Below are positions 1 through 9,590 of a DNA stretch of 64,000 nucleotides, piece by piece. Under the pieces are notes generated by a model, which made no database searches, had not been told where the DNA came from, and saw only the letters and a list, made by a program, of their open reading frames with translations. The position numbers were made by a program, and so were the translations under genes. Positions within the stretch are counted from its first letter, which is position 1. Each line of letters opens with the position of its first letter. Where the stretch lies: assembly GCF_003351045.1 (NCBI RefSeq), contig NZ_QQZY01000005.1, positions 161,629-225,628 of the forward strand, read 5' to 3'. The DNA comes from Gaiella occulta (lineage in GTDB: Bacteria > Actinomycetota > Thermoleophilia > Gaiellales > Gaiellaceae).

Positions 1-690
1 CAGCAGGTCGCCGAGCGCGGCGCGGTGCGCGTCGAGCAGGTGGTCGTAGGTGACGTACGAGCGATTCCCGAGCACGAGCAGCGTCGGCACGCGCACCGAC
101 GAAAACGACGGCGGCGCGCTCGCCATCTCGCCGTAGGCCGCGATCACCGCCGCCTGGCTGTAGCGGTAGCGCCAGAGGCCGTCCTCCGACTGCACGACGT
201 GCTCGCGCAGATCGGTCTCCACGAGCTCGCGCGGCGCGGTGCGGAGCCCGCTCTCCTCGAAGCGCCGCTCCACCGCGTCCTCGAACGAGGCGTAGGCGCG
301 CTCCTCGCGCCCGCTCTCGGCCGCGTAGAGGGCGACCGCCGGGTCGAGCGCGAGCGCCGGGTCGAGCAACACGAGCCTGCGCACGAGCCCGGGATGGCGC
401 GCGGCGAGCTCGAATGCGAGGCGGCCGCCGAAGGAGTGACCGATCCAGTCGGCAGGCTCGCGGCCGACGCTGTCGAGCACCGCGTCGACGTGGGCCTCGA
501 TGTCCCACGGCGGCTCGTAGGGCGAGGAGCCGTGACCGAGCAGGTCGGGAGCGAGCACGCGGAAGCGGCCCGCGAGCCACCCTTCGGCGAGACCGCGCGC
601 ATGGCCGCCGCACCCGGTGACGCCGTGCAGGTAGACGGCACGCGGCGCCTCCGGGTCGCCCCAGGCCTCGACGTGCAGGGTCCGCTTCAC
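1..690 (-). CDS. alpha/beta hydrolase fold protein (3' end outside window)
   Basis: Soluble alpha/beta hydrolase; substrate unknown. About 230 residues are visible; the C-terminus lies beyond the left edge. An oxyanion-type HG follows strand 3 (LHGVTG, about residue 21), and a nucleophile elbow GHSFGG sits near residue 85, with the usual DLLGHG loop between them. The catalytic His should lie off-window. The GTG start overlaps the stop of the upstream peroxiredoxin (GTGA), so the two are co-transcribed. Esterase, lactonase or C-C hydrolase are all possible. Confidence 0.8.
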   Translation of the reverse strand, partial: MKRTLHVEAWGDPEAPRAVYLHGVTGCGGHARGLAEGWLAGRFRVLAPDLLGHGSSPYEPPWDIEAHVDAVLDSVGREPADWIGHSFGGRLAFELAARHPGLVRRLVLLDPALALDPAVALYAAESGREERAYASFEDAVERRFEESGLRTAPRELVETDLREHVVQSEDGLWRYRYSQAAVIAAYGEMASAPPSFSSVRVPTLLVLGNRSYVTYDHLLDAHRAALGDLL

Positions 691-1157
691 CCGCCGCCGC
701 CGAGTGCGTCCAGGGACTCCGGCACCATCTCCGTGCGGCGGGTGTCGGCCTCCTTGACGAGAGACCAGATCACGATCCCGTCCCTGTCGATGAGGAAGGT
801 GCCGCGCACGGGCGCGCCCGTCCGCTCGTTGAAGACGCCGTAGGCGCGCGCCGCGGCGCCGTGCTCCCAGAAGTCGGAGGCGAAGGTGTAGGTGACGCCG
901 AGCTCGTGCTTCCATGCCTGGCGAGACGCCGACGGGTCACACGAGACGAAGACGACGTCGGTCTCGGCGTTGTGGAACGACTCGAGATTCGCCTGCAGGT
1001 CGAGCGCCTCGTCGCGGCAGACGGGCGTCCAGGCGAACGGGTGGAAGACGAGCAGCACGTTGCGCCGGCCGCGGAAGTCCGCCAGCCGCACGCGTGGCCG
1101 GTCGGGGGCCTCCTCGAGGTCGAACTCCGGTGCCTGATCACCCGTCCCGACTGCCAT
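687..1157 (-). CDS. peroxiredoxin (AhpC/TSA, AhpE/BCP-like)
   Basis: Thiol peroxidase of 156 residues that should reduce hydroperoxides in the cytosol. The peroxidatic cysteine lies in the motif FAWTPVC (about residue 48), matching the family PxxxT/SxxC pattern with Thr at the expected place. No clear resolving cysteine is placed as in 2-Cys AhpC; a second Cys follows in VSCDPS. ATG was chosen because GGAGAGGAG stands just upstream. The start lies inside the end of rarA (20-nt overlap) and the stop overlaps the hydrolase start, giving a three-gene minus-strand operon. Confidence 0.9.
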   Translation of the reverse strand: MAVGTGDQAPEFDLEEAPDRPRVRLADFRGRRNVLLVFHPFAWTPVCRDEALDLQANLESFHNAETDVVFVSCDPSASRQAWKHELGVTYTFASDFWEHGAAARAYGVFNERTGAPVRGTFLIDRDGIVIWSLVKEADTRRTEMVPESLDALGGGG

Positions 1158-2412
1158 CCGTGCTCTCCTCTCCGTGTCCCGAGGGAACATAGTAGGTCCT
1201 GCCCTGGAGGCCGTCGGGAAGGTGATCGACGGCGAACCCGCGTGGATCGTCGTGCGGGTAGAGGTAGCCCTCGCCGTGGCCGCGCTCGCGCGCGCCGCGG
1301 TAGTGCGCGTCGCGCAGGGCGGCCGGCGGCGCCAGGATGCCTCGCTCGCGCACCTCGCCGCGCGCCGCCCAGATCGCCCTGGCGGTCGCATTCGACTTCG
1401 GGGCGTTGGCGAGGTAGATCGCCGCCTGCGCGAGGTTGAGCTGCGCCTCGGGCAGGCCGACGTGCTCGAGCGCCTGGGCTGCCGCGACCGCGACCAGGAG
1501 CGCGCGCGGGTCGGCGTTGCCGACGTCTTCGGAGGCGAGGATGATCATGCGGCGGGCGACGAAGCGCGGATCCTCGCCGCCTTCGAGCATCGCGGCGAGA
1601 TAGTAGACGGCAGCGTCGGGGTCGCCTCCGCGCATCGACTTGATGAAGGCGGAGACGATGTCGTAGTGCTGGTCGCCGGCGCGGTCGTAGCGCAGCGGGC
1701 GCTTGCGGGCGGCGTCGGCGACGTGCCGCTCCTCGAGCGGCGCACCCTCGGCCCGGGCCGTCTGCCAGGAGAGCTCGAGCGTGGCGAGCGCGCTGCGGGC
1801 GTCCCCTCCAGCGCGCCGTGCGATCGCCGCCGTCACCTCCGCCGGCAGCTCGATGCCGAGCTCGCGCGCGCCGCGCCCGATCACCGCCGCGACCTCGCCG
1901 TCGGAGAGCGGCTCCAGCTCGACGACCGTGCAGCGCGACAGCAACGCCGCGTTGACCTCGAAGTACGGGTTCTCGGTCGTGGCGCCGATGAGCGTCAGCA
2001 GGCCGCTCTCGACACCGGGCAGCAGCGCGTCCTGCTGCCCCTTGTTGAAGCGGTGGATCTCGTCGAGGAAGAGGATCGTGCGGGCGCCGTTGGCGCCGAG
2101 GCGCTCCCGCGCGCGCTGCAGCACCCCGCGGACGTCGTCGACGCGCGCCGACACCGCCGACAGCTCCTCGAACGCCGCGCCCGTCGTCTCGGCGACGATG
2201 CGGGCGAGCGTCGTCTTGCCGACGCCGGGGGGGCCGTGGAGGATCATCGACGGCGGCCGGTCGCCCTCGATCGCAAGCCGCAACGCCGATCCCTCGGCGA
2301 GCACGTGCCGCTGGCCGACGAGCTCGTCCAGCGACCGGGGCCGCACGCGCTGCGGCAGCGGCGCCGTCTCGGCCTGCCGGGTGTGCGCCGCGTCGGCGAA
2401 CAGATCTCCCAT
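1138..2412 (-). CDS. rarA: replication-associated recombination protein A (RarA/MgsA, AAA+ ATPase)
   Basis: AAA+ ATPase related to clamp loaders that acts at stalled replication forks; 424 residues, the family length. The Walker A motif GPPGVGKTT is near residue 57 and Walker B LFLDEIHRFNK near residue 107, followed by a sensor region (GATTENP). The C-terminal MgsA tetramerisation domain carries the typical HYDIVSAFIKSMRG and DPRFVARRM stretches. Start chosen at ATG 2412; an alternative in-frame ATG about 24 nt upstream would run into the divergent tryptophan dioxygenase start. First gene of the minus-strand operon. Confidence 0.95.
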   Translation of the reverse strand: MGDLFADAAHTRQAETAPLPQRVRPRSLDELVGQRHVLAEGSALRLAIEGDRPPSMILHGPPGVGKTTLARIVAETTGAAFEELSAVSARVDDVRGVLQRARERLGANGARTILFLDEIHRFNKGQQDALLPGVESGLLTLIGATTENPYFEVNAALLSRCTVVELEPLSDGEVAAVIGRGARELGIELPAEVTAAIARRAGGDARSALATLELSWQTARAEGAPLEERHVADAARKRPLRYDRAGDQHYDIVSAFIKSMRGGDPDAAVYYLAAMLEGGEDPRFVARRMIILASEDVGNADPRALLVAVAAAQALEHVGLPEAQLNLAQAAIYLANAPKSNATARAIWAARGEVRERGILAPPAALRDAHYRGARERGHGEGYLYPHDDPRGFAVDHLPDGLQGRTYYVPSGHGEESTDGSRDG

Positions 2413-2421
2413 CGACGGGAG

Positions 2422-2427
2422 TATGCT
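2422..2427 (+). promoter_or_regulatory. candidate -10 box TATGCT
   Basis: TATGCT ends 7 nt before the tryptophan dioxygenase ATG, leaving no room for a ribosome-binding site. It is one of many such start-proximal -10 boxes in this window, consistent with a leaderless transcript. Confidence 0.5.
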
Positions 2428-2434
2428 CCCCGCC

Positions 2435-3154
2435 ATGTCACAGGAGACCTGGGAGCCGCCGCTGAGCAGCCCCGTGCTGCCGGGCGAGGCCCGCACAGAC
2501 TACGAGCGCTACCTCAACACGGAGGAGCTGCTCGCCCTGCAGAAGGGCCCGCAGGAGTGGGTGCATCGCGACGAGCTGCTGTTCCAGGTCGTGCACCAGT
2601 CGTCGGAGCTCTGGCTCAAGCTGGCGTGGAACGACACTGGCGCCGCGGCGGCTCTCGTGGCAGAGGACGACCTCGGCGGAGCGCTGCGGCTGCTCCGCCG
2701 GGCGTCGCTCTGCATGCGTTACGTGACGGCGCAGCTGGACATGCTCGAGCACATGTCGCCGTGGGAGTACCAGGAGATCCGCAAGGTGCTCGGCCACGGC
2801 TCCGGCTTCGACTCGCCCGGCGTGAAGGAGCTGCGGCCGGCGATGGCGCGGCTCGGCGAGGCGTTCCACGCCGCCCGCGAGCGCGCCGGGCTCTCCCTCG
2901 TCGACCTCTACGTGCACGGGCGCGCGCACGAGGAGCTGTACCAGCTCGCGGAGGCGCTGATGGAGCTCGACGAGTGGTTGCAGACGTGGCGCATCCGCCA
3001 CTATCGGGTCGTCGCGCGCGTGATCGGCGAGCGTGTGGTCGGCACCCAGGGCACGCCCGTGGAGGTGCTGGGACGCCTCATCCACCGGGTCGAGTACCCG
3101 GAGCTGTGGGACGTCCGCAACGAGCTGACGGCTCGTTCGCAGGCCGAGTCGTGA
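2435..3154 (+). CDS. kynA: tryptophan 2,3-dioxygenase
   Basis: Heme enzyme that oxidises L-tryptophan to N-formylkynurenine, the first step of the kynurenine route; 239 residues. Family features are FQVVHQSSELWLK near the N-terminus, the LEHMSPWEYQEIR block with a conserved Arg, and WRIRHYRVV, where the His is the expected proximal heme ligand, followed by VIGERVVGTQGTP. It diverges from rarA with about 22 nt between start codons and overlaps the next peptidase gene by GTGA. No kynurenine formamidase or kynureninase is visible nearby. Confidence 0.95.
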   Translation: MSQETWEPPLSSPVLPGEARTDYERYLNTEELLALQKGPQEWVHRDELLFQVVHQSSELWLKLAWNDTGAAAALVAEDDLGGALRLLRRASLCMRYVTAQLDMLEHMSPWEYQEIRKVLGHGSGFDSPGVKELRPAMARLGEAFHAARERAGLSLVDLYVHGRAHEELYQLAEALMELDEWLQTWRIRHYRVVARVIGERVVGTQGTPVEVLGRLIHRVEYPELWDVRNELTARSQAES

Positions 3155-4437
3155 CCCTCCGCGAGGAGGTGACGGTGCTCCTGCGGGAGCTGCTCCGCGC
3201 GAACACGGTCAACCCGCCCGGGAACGAGACGATCGCGGCCGAGCTGCTGCGCGACTATCTCGACCGCAACGGCATCCCGTGCGAGCTCGTCGGTCGCTCA
3301 TCCGACCGGCTCAACCTCGTCGCCCGCCTGCCGGGCGGCGACGGGCCGTCGATCGCGCTGCTCGCGCACACCGACACCGTCCGCGCCGACGCCGAGGAGT
3401 GGGCGCACGACCCGTGGTGCGGCGACCTCGTCGACGGCGAGATCTGGGGCCGCGGCGCGCTCGACATGAAGAGCCAGGTGGCTGCGAGCGCGGTGGCGTT
3501 CGCGTCGCTCGCGCGCGACGGCTTCCGGCCTGCCGGGGACGTCATCCTCGCGCTCACCGCGGACGAGGAGGTGAACGACGACTACGGCCTTGCCTGGCTC
3601 GTGCGCGAGCACCCTGAGCTCGTGCGCGCCGACTACTCGCTCAACGAGGGCGGCGGCGAGCGCTGCGTCTTCGGCGGCAACGTCTTCTACCTGTGTGCGG
3701 TGGGGGAGAAGATGAGCGCGCCGTTCCGGGTGCACGTGCGCGGGCGCAGCGGACATGCGTCGATGCCGGCGATCGCCGACAATGCGCTCGTCAAGGCGGC
3801 GCCGCTGATCGAAGCGCTCGGTCGCTACGCGCCGCCGCAGGAGCTGATCCCCGAGGTGGCGCGCTTCCTCGAGCTCGTGCTCGGCGAGCTGCCGCCGCTC
3901 GAGGAAGCGCTCGACCGCGCGCGGGCGCTGCACCCACTCGCGGCCGAGCTCGTCGAGCCGCTGCTCTCGTTCACGCTCGCGCCGACGTTGATCGAGGCCT
4001 CCAAGCAGCGCAACGTGATCCCCGCGCACTGCGTCGTCACGGTCGACTGCCGCCTACCGCCCGGAATGACGCCCGAGGACGCCGATCCGCTCGTACGCGC
4101 GGCGTTGGGACGGGGCGACTACGAGCTGGAGTGGTTCGAGCGCGACGGCGGCACCCGCTCGGCGATGGAGACCCCGCTGTGGTCGGTGCTCGAATCGTGG
4201 GTGGCGGACGTCGAGCCTGGCGCCCGCCTGGCGCCCGTCGTGTGCGCCGGCTTCACCGACTCGCACTGGATGCGCGAGGCCTTCGGCACGGTGGCGTACG
4301 GCTTCTTCCCCCTGAGGGCGATGGACGGCGAGCTCGCCTCACGGCTCGTGCACTCGGCCGACGAGCGCATCCCGGTAGACGACCTCGAGCTGGGCGTGCA
4401 CGCGCTACGCGCGGCCGTCACCTCCATCGAGGGCTGA
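3151..4437 (+). CDS. M20 family metallopeptidase / amidohydrolase (ArgE/DapE/aminoacylase-1-like)
   Basis: Di-zinc hydrolase of N-acyl amino acids or small peptides; 428 residues. Metal-site motifs are clear: LLAHTDTV (His), GRGALDMKS (Asp), TADEEV (catalytic and bridging Glu), NEGGGE and a C-terminal VHSADER His. A dimerisation insert lies in the middle (VRGRSGHAS). The GTG start overlaps the tryptophan dioxygenase stop and its own stop overlaps the next gene, so translation is probably coupled. Coupling with tryptophan dioxygenase hints at amino-acid catabolism, but the substrate cannot be read from sequence. Confidence 0.88.
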   Translation: MTLREEVTVLLRELLRANTVNPPGNETIAAELLRDYLDRNGIPCELVGRSSDRLNLVARLPGGDGPSIALLAHTDTVRADAEEWAHDPWCGDLVDGEIWGRGALDMKSQVAASAVAFASLARDGFRPAGDVILALTADEEVNDDYGLAWLVREHPELVRADYSLNEGGGERCVFGGNVFYLCAVGEKMSAPFRVHVRGRSGHASMPAIADNALVKAAPLIEALGRYAPPQELIPEVARFLELVLGELPPLEEALDRARALHPLAAELVEPLLSFTLAPTLIEASKQRNVIPAHCVVTVDCRLPPGMTPEDADPLVRAALGRGDYELEWFERDGGTRSAMETPLWSVLESWVADVEPGARLAPVVCAGFTDSHWMREAFGTVAYGFFPLRAMDGELASRLVHSADERIPVDDLELGVHALRAAVTSIEG

Positions 4438-4673
4438 TGGCGGACCCCGTGCGCGTGACGGTCGTGCCGAACGAGGTCGCCGCCGACCTCGTGTGCTCGT
4501 TCCTGCGCGCGGAGGGCATCCGCTGCGCGCACCGGATCACGGACATCGGGGCCGGCGCCTGGGACGGAGTGCCGAGCGCCGCGGGGCCGCGCGAGGTGCT
4601 GGTCGATCCGGCCGATCTCGACGCGGCGCGGCAGGCGCTCGCATCCGCGGAGCTCGGGGAGTTCTCGGCGTAG
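4437..4673 (+). CDS. DUF2007-like putative signal transducing protein
   Basis: Small 78-residue protein. It has the DUF2007 pattern: a VTVVPNEVAADLVCSFLRAEGI start, a central RI.DIGAG segment and a closing EVLVDPADLDAARQAL. The fold is ferredoxin-like, and the family is often called 'signal transducing protein' without biochemical proof. It overlaps the M20 stop by one base (TGATG) and ends 15 nt before the convergent gnd gene. Confidence 0.7.
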   Translation: MADPVRVTVVPNEVAADLVCSFLRAEGIRCAHRITDIGAGAWDGVPSAAGPREVLVDPADLDAARQALASAELGEFSA

Positions 4674-4688
4674 CGGCGCGGCGGTGTG

Positions 4689-5705
4689 CTACGCCGTCTT
4701 CTCGGCGTGCCCGCCGAACTGCTTGCGCATGGCGGAGAGCACCTTGTTCGCGAACTCGCCCTCGTTTCTCGAGGAGAAGCGCGCGTACACCGCCGCCGTG
4801 AGCACGTCGGCGGGAACGCCCTCCTCGATCGCGGCGATCGCCGTCCAGCGGCCCTCGCCCGAGTCCGAGACGCGGCCCGCGAAGCCGTCGAGCTGCGGCG
4901 ACTCGAGGAGAGCGGCCGCTGTGAGATCGAGCAGCCACGACTCGACGACGCTGCCGCGCCGCCACACTTCCGTGATCGCGGGCACGTCGAGCCGGTAGGA
5001 GTAGAACTCGGGGTGGTCGAGCGGCGCCGTCTCCGCGTCGCTGTCGCGCGGGCGCAGGCCTGCGTCGGCGCTGTGGAGGATGTTCAGGCCCTCGGCGAGC
5101 GCGGCCATCATCCCGTACTCGATCCCGTTGTGCACCATCTTCACGAAGTGGCCCGCGCCTGCGGGACCGCAGTGGAGGTAGCCGCGCTCTTCGGGCGCTG
5201 GCTCGCCTTCGCGCCCCGGGGTGCGCTCTGCCGCGCCGACGCCGGGGGCGAGTGAGGCGAAGATCGGCTCCAGCTCGCGGACTGCGTCCTCGGGCCCGCC
5301 GACCATCAGGCAGAAGCCCCGTTCCAGGCCGAAGACGCCGCCGCTCGTGCCGCAGTCGACGTAGCGGATGCCTTTCTGCGCGAGCTCGGCCGCGCGGCGG
5401 ATGTCGTCGCGGTAGTACGTGTTGCCGCCGTCGACGATCGTGTCGCCGGGGTCGAGCCGGGCGGCGAGCTCGCGGACGGTCGACCCGGTGATCTCGCCGG
5501 CGGGAACCATCACCCAGGCGTGCCGCGGCGCGTCGAGCTTGGCGACGAAGTCGTCGAGCGAGTCCGCGCCGGTCGCGCCCTCGGCGGCGAGCGCCTCCAC
5601 GGCCTTCCGGTCGACGTCGTACGCCACGCACGTGTGCCCGTCGCGGAGGAGCCGGCGCACGATGTTCCGGCCCATGCGGCCGAGGCCGATCATCCCGAGC
5701 TGCAT
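4689..5705 (-). CDS. gnd: 6-phosphogluconate dehydrogenase, decarboxylating (short GntZ/YqeC type)
   Basis: Oxidises 6-phosphogluconate to ribulose 5-phosphate and CO2; 338 residues, the short bacterial form rather than the 470-residue form. The Rossmann motif [11 protein letters not shown] starts at residue 4. Substrate-site motifs [12 protein letters not shown] and [16 protein letters not shown] carry the catalytic Lys and Asn. It stands alone on the minus strand and diverges from pgi across 28 nt, which pairs it with a sugar-phosphate gene. Confidence 0.93.
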   Translation of the reverse strand: MQLGMIGLGRMGRNIVRRLLRDGHTCVAYDVDRKAVEALAAEGATGADSLDDFVAKLDAPRHAWVMVPAGEITGSTVRELAARLDPGDTIVDGGNTYYRDDIRRAAELAQKGIRYVDCGTSGGVFGLERGFCLMVGGPEDAVRELEPIFASLAPGVGAAERTPGREGEPAPEERGYLHCGPAGAGHFVKMVHNGIEYGMMAALAEGLNILHSADAGLRPRDSDAETAPLDHPEFYSYRLDVPAITEVWRRGSVVESWLLDLTAAALLESPQLDGFAGRVSDSGEGRWTAIAAIEEGVPADVLTAAVYARFSSRNEGEFANKVLSAMRKQFGGHAEKTA

Positions 5706-5733
5706 GGGCCGAGCCTATACGCTCGGATACGGC

Positions 5734-7371
5734 ATGTCGGAGACCGTCAGCAGCCCGAGCGCGGGTGCAGCCTGGCAGGCGCTCGCCGCCCACGCCGCCG
5801 TGATCCGCGGCAGGCACCTGCGCGACCTGTTCGCCGCCGACGAGAGCCGCGGCGAGGGATTCGCCCGCGAGGCGGCCGGTCTCTACCTCGATTTCGCCAA
5901 GCAGCGCGTCAGCGCCGAGACGCTCGACCTCCTGCTCGCGCTCGCGCGCGAGCGAGGGGTCGAGGAACGACGCGACGCGATGTTCCGCGGAGAGCGCATC
6001 AATGTCACCGAGGGTCGTCCGGCGCTCCACATCGCGCTGCGCCTTCCTCGTGACCGCTCGCTCGTGGTGGACGGCGTCGACGTCGTGGTCGAGGTGCACG
6101 AGGTGCTCGACCGCATGGCGCGCTTCGCCGCCGCGGTGCGCGACGGCTCGTGGACGGGGTACGGCGGCAGGCCGATCCGCAACGTCGTCAACATCGGTAT
6201 CGGCGGCTCCGACCTCGGACCGGCGATGGCCTACGAGGCGCTGCGCCACTACAGCCGCCGCGACATGGTGTTCCGCTTCGTCTCGAACGTCGACGGCAGC
6301 GACTTCGCCGAGGCGACCCGCGATCTCGACCCGGCGGAGACGCTCTTCGTCGTGGCGTCGAAGACGTTCACCACGCTCGAGACCATGACGAATGCGCGTA
6401 CCGCCCGCGCCTGGACGGTCGGCGCGCTCGGCGACGAGGCGGCCGTGGGGCGGCACTTCGTCGCCGTCTCGACGAACCTCGCCGAGGTTGCGGCGTTCGG
6501 CATCGATCCGGCGAACGCCTTCGGCTTCTGGGAGTGGGTGGGCGGGCGCTACTCGATGTGCTCCGCGATCGGGCTGTCGACGATGGTCGCGGTCGGGCCC
6601 GAGCACTTCCGCGAGCTGCTGGCGGGATTCCACGCGGTCGACGAGCACTTCCGCGAGGCGCCGCTGCGCGACAATCTGCCGGCGCTGATGGGGCTCCTCG
6701 CCGTGTGGAACACGACGTTCCTCGGCTCCGACTCGATCGCGGTCCTGCCCTACGACCAGTACCTGCGGCGCTTCCCCGCCTACCTGCAGCAGTTGGCGAT
6801 GGAGTCGAACGGCAAGTCGGTGCGGCTCGACGGGGAGCGCGTCGACTACCCCACCGGGTACGTCATCTGGGGGGAGCCGGGGACGAACGGGCAGCACAGC
6901 TTCTACCAGCTGCTCCACCAGGGCACGCGCATCGTCCCCTGCGACTTGATCGGCTTCTGCCGCTCGCTCAATCCGCTCGGCGGGCACCACGACCTCCTGT
7001 TCGCGAACGTGCTCGCCCAGGCGGAGGCGCTCGCCTTCGGCAAGACCGCCGAGCAGGTGCGCGCGGAGGGCACGCCGGAGGCGCTCGTCGCGCACCGCGT
7101 CTTCGAGGGCAACCGGCCCACGACGGTGCTGCTCGCCGACGAGCTGACGCCCGCCGCGCTCGGCAGCCTCGTCGCGCTCTACGAGCACAGCGTGTTCACC
7201 CAGGGCGCCGTGTGGGGCATCGACTCGTTCGACCAGTGGGGCGTCGAGCTCGGCAAGCAGCTCGCCCAGCGGATCGCGCCTGAGCTGTCCGGGGACGTCG
7301 AGGCCGGGGCGGGCCACGACTCGTCGACGAACGCGCTCGTCCGTCGCTACCGGGCGCGACGTCGCCGATGA
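5734..7371 (+). CDS. pgi: glucose-6-phosphate isomerase
   Basis: Interconverts glucose 6-phosphate and fructose 6-phosphate in glycolysis and gluconeogenesis; 545 residues. Conserved signatures are [16 protein letters not shown], the SKTFTTLET phosphate loop, a catalytic Glu in WEWVGGRYS, the GTNGQHSF block and the C-terminal [11 protein letters not shown] with the active-site Lys. ATG 5734 was preferred to upstream in-frame codons lying inside the divergent gnd gene; TACGCT at 5718 could be its -10 box. The stop overlaps pabB (ATGA). Confidence 0.96.
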   Translation: MSETVSSPSAGAAWQALAAHAAVIRGRHLRDLFAADESRGEGFAREAAGLYLDFAKQRVSAETLDLLLALARERGVEERRDAMFRGERINVTEGRPALHIALRLPRDRSLVVDGVDVVVEVHEVLDRMARFAAAVRDGSWTGYGGRPIRNVVNIGIGGSDLGPAMAYEALRHYSRRDMVFRFVSNVDGSDFAEATRDLDPAETLFVVASKTFTTLETMTNARTARAWTVGALGDEAAVGRHFVAVSTNLAEVAAFGIDPANAFGFWEWVGGRYSMCSAIGLSTMVAVGPEHFRELLAGFHAVDEHFREAPLRDNLPALMGLLAVWNTTFLGSDSIAVLPYDQYLRRFPAYLQQLAMESNGKSVRLDGERVDYPTGYVIWGEPGTNGQHSFYQLLHQGTRIVPCDLIGFCRSLNPLGGHHDLLFANVLAQAEALAFGKTAEQVRAEGTPEALVAHRVFEGNRPTTVLLADELTPAALGSLVALYEHSVFTQGAVWGIDSFDQWGVELGKQLAQRIAPELSGDVEAGAGHDSSTNALVRRYRARRRR

Positions 7372-8477
7372 GCGGCGAGCTGCTCGAGGTCCGCGAGGCA
7401 GCCGGCGCCTTCGACCGCATCGAGGCCTGGCTGCGCGAGCGCGGCTTCTTCCAGCCCGGAGGCGAGCACCTCGTCGCTGACCTCTACCTCGGCTACGGGC
7501 TCTCCGAGGTGCTCCGCCGGTCGCACGGCGCCGCGCCGCCGGAGCCGTGCCCCCTGCCTCTCGCCGCCTGCGCCGTCCGGCCCGCACAGTATGTTGTCGA
7601 ATATGAGAACGAGACGGCGACGAGCGTTCGCATCGGCCCCTGGGAGCGCACCTGGTCGGCCGCCGCGTACGGCCGCGCCGTCGCCGCCGTGCGTGCCGCG
7701 ATCGCGCGTGGCGACGTCTACCAGGTCAACCTCGTGCAGCACCTGTCGGCGTCGTTCGCCGGCGAGGCGGGCGCGCTCGCCGCCCGGCTCGCGCCGCTGC
7801 GACCGCACACTCGAGAGCCTTTCCGCGGCAACGGCTGGACCGTCGTCTCGGCATCTCCGGAGCTCTTCCTCGCGCGGCGCGGCCGCCGCGTGTGGACCTG
7901 CCCGATCAAGGGGACACGGGCCGTCGGCGGCGCCATCGAGTTGGCACGGTCGACCAAGGACGCGGCCGAGCACGTGATGATCGTCGATCTCGAGCGCAAC
8001 GACCTCTCCCGGGTGTGCGTCCCGGGGAGCGTTCGCTGGCCGGAGCTGATGGCCACCCGGCGGCTCGCGGGCGTCGAGCACATGGTGTCGACTGTCGAAG
8101 GCACGCTTCGGGAGGGAGTCGGGCTCGCGGAGCTGCTCGCGGCAACGTTCCCGGGCGGGTCGATCACAGGCGCGCCGAAGATCGCCGCAATCGACCTCAT
8201 CGCCGAGCTCGAGCCGGTCGGCAGAGGGGCGTCGATGGGCGCGCTCGGCCGTGTCCAGGGCAACGGCGACCTCGATCTGGCGCTGACGATCCGGACGTTC
8301 GCCGTCGCGGACGGAACCATCCACCTCTGGGTCGGGGGCGGTGTCGTCTGGGACTCGAGCCCCAGCGCGGAGGTCGAGGAGTCCTGGACGAAGGCGAGAC
8401 CGTTGTTCGCCGCGCTCGGGACGCCGCCGCCCGTCCTGGCGGCGGCGGGCGCGCGAACGGCGGTGAGAAGTCCGTGA
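7368..8477 (+). CDS. pabB: aminodeoxychorismate synthase component I
   Basis: Chorismate-binding subunit that makes 4-amino-4-deoxychorismate for folate; 369 residues, the compact form with a reduced N-terminal domain. Diagnostic motifs are PIKGTR, the substrate-binding [11 protein letters not shown], and [11 protein letters not shown] typical of PabB; Lys in PIKGT supports PabB over anthranilate synthase. It overlaps pgi at the start and pabC at the end. A glutaminase partner (PabA) is not in the window. Confidence 0.9.
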   Translation: MSGELLEVREAAGAFDRIEAWLRERGFFQPGGEHLVADLYLGYGLSEVLRRSHGAAPPEPCPLPLAACAVRPAQYVVEYENETATSVRIGPWERTWSAAAYGRAVAAVRAAIARGDVYQVNLVQHLSASFAGEAGALAARLAPLRPHTREPFRGNGWTVVSASPELFLARRGRRVWTCPIKGTRAVGGAIELARSTKDAAEHVMIVDLERNDLSRVCVPGSVRWPELMATRRLAGVEHMVSTVEGTLREGVGLAELLAATFPGGSITGAPKIAAIDLIAELEPVGRGASMGALGRVQGNGDLDLALTIRTFAVADGTIHLWVGGGVVWDSSPSAEVEESWTKARPLFAALGTPPPVLAAAGARTAVRSP

Positions 8478-9331
8478 GCGGCGCCGCTTCGCGCGCGCAT
8501 CCGCACCCGCTCGCGGTCGCCGTCTCCGGCCGCGGCCTCGTCGACCCAGCGGAGCCCGTCCTCGTCGCCGACGACGAGGGCTTCACGCGCGGGCGGGCTG
8601 CGTTCGAGACCCTGCGCGTCTACGGGGGCCGGCCCTTCCGGCTCCGGCAGCATCTCGAGCGGCTGGCCGTCTCCGCTGCGCGGATCGGCCTCCCCGCCCC
8701 GGACCCGAGCGAGGTCGAGGCGCTCGCCCGTGTCGCGCTCGACGCGGCTGCGGCGCCCGATTCCGTCCTGCGGCTCTACTGGACGCCCGGCGCATCCGGC
8801 GCCGATCCACTCGCGCTCGCGCTCGTCGGGCCCGTGCCCGGCTGGATCGAGGCGGCTCGGGCCCGCGGCCAGCGGCTCGTGTCCCTCCTCTGCCCGCGCC
8901 GCTCGGCCCCATGGCTGCTGCCCGGCACGAAGTCGGTCAGCTACGCCGTCAACATGGCCGCGGAGGCGGAGGCGAAGGCACGCGGCGCCGACGACGCGAT
9001 CTTCGTCGACGCGGACGAGATCGTGCTGGAGGGCCCGGTCACGAACGTCTGGTGGCGGGAGGGCGACCTGCTCCTGACGCCGGGCGTCGAGCTCGGCATC
9101 CTCGCCGGCGAGACGCGGGCGACCCTGCTCGAGCTCGCGCACGGCCTCGGCTTCGCCGTGCAGGAGGACGTCTTCCCGCTCGCGCGCATGCTGCGCGCGG
9201 ACGAGGTGTTCACGTCCTCGTCGGTGCGCGAGGTGATGCCGGTGGTCGAGGTCGACGGACATCCGTTCGGCCGGGGCCCGGCGGTCGACGCGCTCCAGTC
9301 CGCCCTGCGCGCCGCGGCGGCGGCGGCGTAG
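8474..9331 (+). CDS. pabC: aminodeoxychorismate lyase (class IV PLP enzyme)
   Basis: Fold-type IV PLP enzyme of 285 residues. Placement directly after pabB (GTGA overlap) points to 4-amino-4-deoxychorismate lyase, giving p-aminobenzoate and pyruvate. The Schiff-base lysine is in GTKSVSYAVNM, followed by DDAIFVD and the phosphate-binding EGPVTNVWW. The C-terminal SSVREVMPV segment is conserved. A branched-chain or D-amino-acid aminotransferase of the same fold is the alternative, less likely given the context. Confidence 0.85.
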   Translation: MSGAASRAHPHPLAVAVSGRGLVDPAEPVLVADDEGFTRGRAAFETLRVYGGRPFRLRQHLERLAVSAARIGLPAPDPSEVEALARVALDAAAAPDSVLRLYWTPGASGADPLALALVGPVPGWIEAARARGQRLVSLLCPRRSAPWLLPGTKSVSYAVNMAAEAEAKARGADDAIFVDADEIVLEGPVTNVWWREGDLLLTPGVELGILAGETRATLLELAHGLGFAVQEDVFPLARMLRADEVFTSSSVREVMPVVEVDGHPFGRGPAVDALQSALRAAAAAA

Positions 9332-9404
9332 GCGACGGACCGGCGCCGGCCGCGGACCGAGATCGAGTCGCACGGCGGCGGCGTCTGCTCTCCGCGCTAC
9401 CGGC

Positions 9405-9590
9405 CCGGCTGCGCGTGGACGCCGACCGCCTCCAGCGCGACCTGCGCGCGCTGCACGGCACGCTCGCCGACCGCGGCCGCCGGCTCGACCAGCCGGACAC
9501 CGTCTTCGGGCCCGGCGACGCCTGGCCCGAGCCGAACCGGCTCGCGGAGGGCACCGGCCGGGTGCGGGCCGGATGGGATGCGGCGCCCGC
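9405..9590 (+). other. coding-like remnant without a start codon
   Basis: One forward frame through this gap keeps strong third-position G/C and protein-like composition (RVDADRLQRDLRAL near 9410, GPGDAWPEPN near 9515). It has no convincing start, and coding character stops near 9590, where it meets the decayed 3' end of the minus-strand kinase. Family not recognised; probably a gene fragment left by a rearrangement. Confidence 0.3.

Noticed and set aside
1174..4437. Very long open frames overlapping known genes, such as a 1,087-codon forward frame here and similar ones across nuo
   Set aside because: They are extensions or antisense shadows caused by high GC; the proteins are Arg/Ala/Pro-rich outside the real gene and have no family motifs. 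The true starts are inside them.
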